Shown here: in pieces, positions 19,759 through 19,783 of the stretch
Position numbering within the stretch: the first letter of the stretch is position 1
Layout of the letters: each line of letters opens with the position of its first letter
From: VHBM01 sp052386635
GTDB lineage: Archaea > Thermoproteota > Nitrososphaeria > Nitrososphaerales > Nitrosopumilaceae
Length of the DNA stretch: 19,783 bases
Reading direction: 5' to 3'
Assembly (NCBI GenBank): GCA_052386635.1
Contig: JBQTJY010000038.1
Span: 1-19,783 of the forward strand
The notes under the pieces: generated by a model
The model's input: the letters and a program-made list of their open reading frames with translations, nothing else
Database searches by the model: none
What the model was told of the DNA's origin: nothing
Translations under genes and position numbers: made by a program

Positions 19759-19783
19759 CTGCTTTTGATTTTAGTTAGTTATT

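Overview
The window looks like chromosome of an ammonia-oxidising-type thaumarchaeon (Nitrososphaerota, Nitrosopumilus/Nitrosarchaeum-like). The DNA is AT-rich and genes are tightly packed on both strands. Many genes start with TTG or GTG, with a TATA-like element about 25-30 bases upstream and little or no leader. Lineage markers are a PEFG-CTERM-like C-terminal anchor, a C-terminal 'IP-W-I' helical domain typical of thaumarchaeal exported proteins, Thi4-type thiazole synthase, an archaeal DRG GTPase, DUF504 and archaeal-type phosphoglycolate phosphatase. No tRNA, rRNA, CRISPR array or insertion sequence was seen. No gene-free stretch exceeds about 260 bases.

Region 1 (1-4313) is a signalling block. 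It holds the start of a membrane-anchored protein that runs off the left edge, a response regulator with a helical TPR-like N-terminus, an Lrp/AsnC regulator, a two-TM hybrid-free sensor histidine kinase, a stand-alone HPt protein and a single-domain CheY-like receiver. The kinase and the HPt-receiver pair diverge from one shared TATA-like element, so the block contains every part needed for a His-Asp-His-Asp phosphorelay.

Region 2 (4350-7011) encodes exported proteins: a signal-peptide protein resembling virion/tail-type proteins, a small anchored acidic protein, a CBM9/DOMON-like protein with a PEFG-like anchor, and a lumenal protein with the thaumarchaeal C-terminal domain. The last overlaps a 32-residue zinc ribbon.

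Region 3 (7231-11532) is housekeeping: a 39-residue zinc-finger protein, argS with phosphoglycolate phosphatase, then DUF504 - DRG GTPase - zinc ribbon in one compact unit.

Region 4 (11746-15826) is more unusual. It has a roadblock-like protein, a strong 44-bp inverted repeat, a small unknown protein, a collagen-like protein with 89 uninterrupted Gly-X-Y triplets, a TPR plus winged-helix-like protein and a secreted protein with a calcium-loop-like motif.

Region 5 (15899-19758) is sulfur/nitrogen and cofactor metabolism: a sirohaem nitrite/sulfite reductase translationally coupled to a tandem rhodanese, a small conserved-looking protein followed by tandem hairpins, and thi4, whose promoter and start codon sit inside an inverted repeat.
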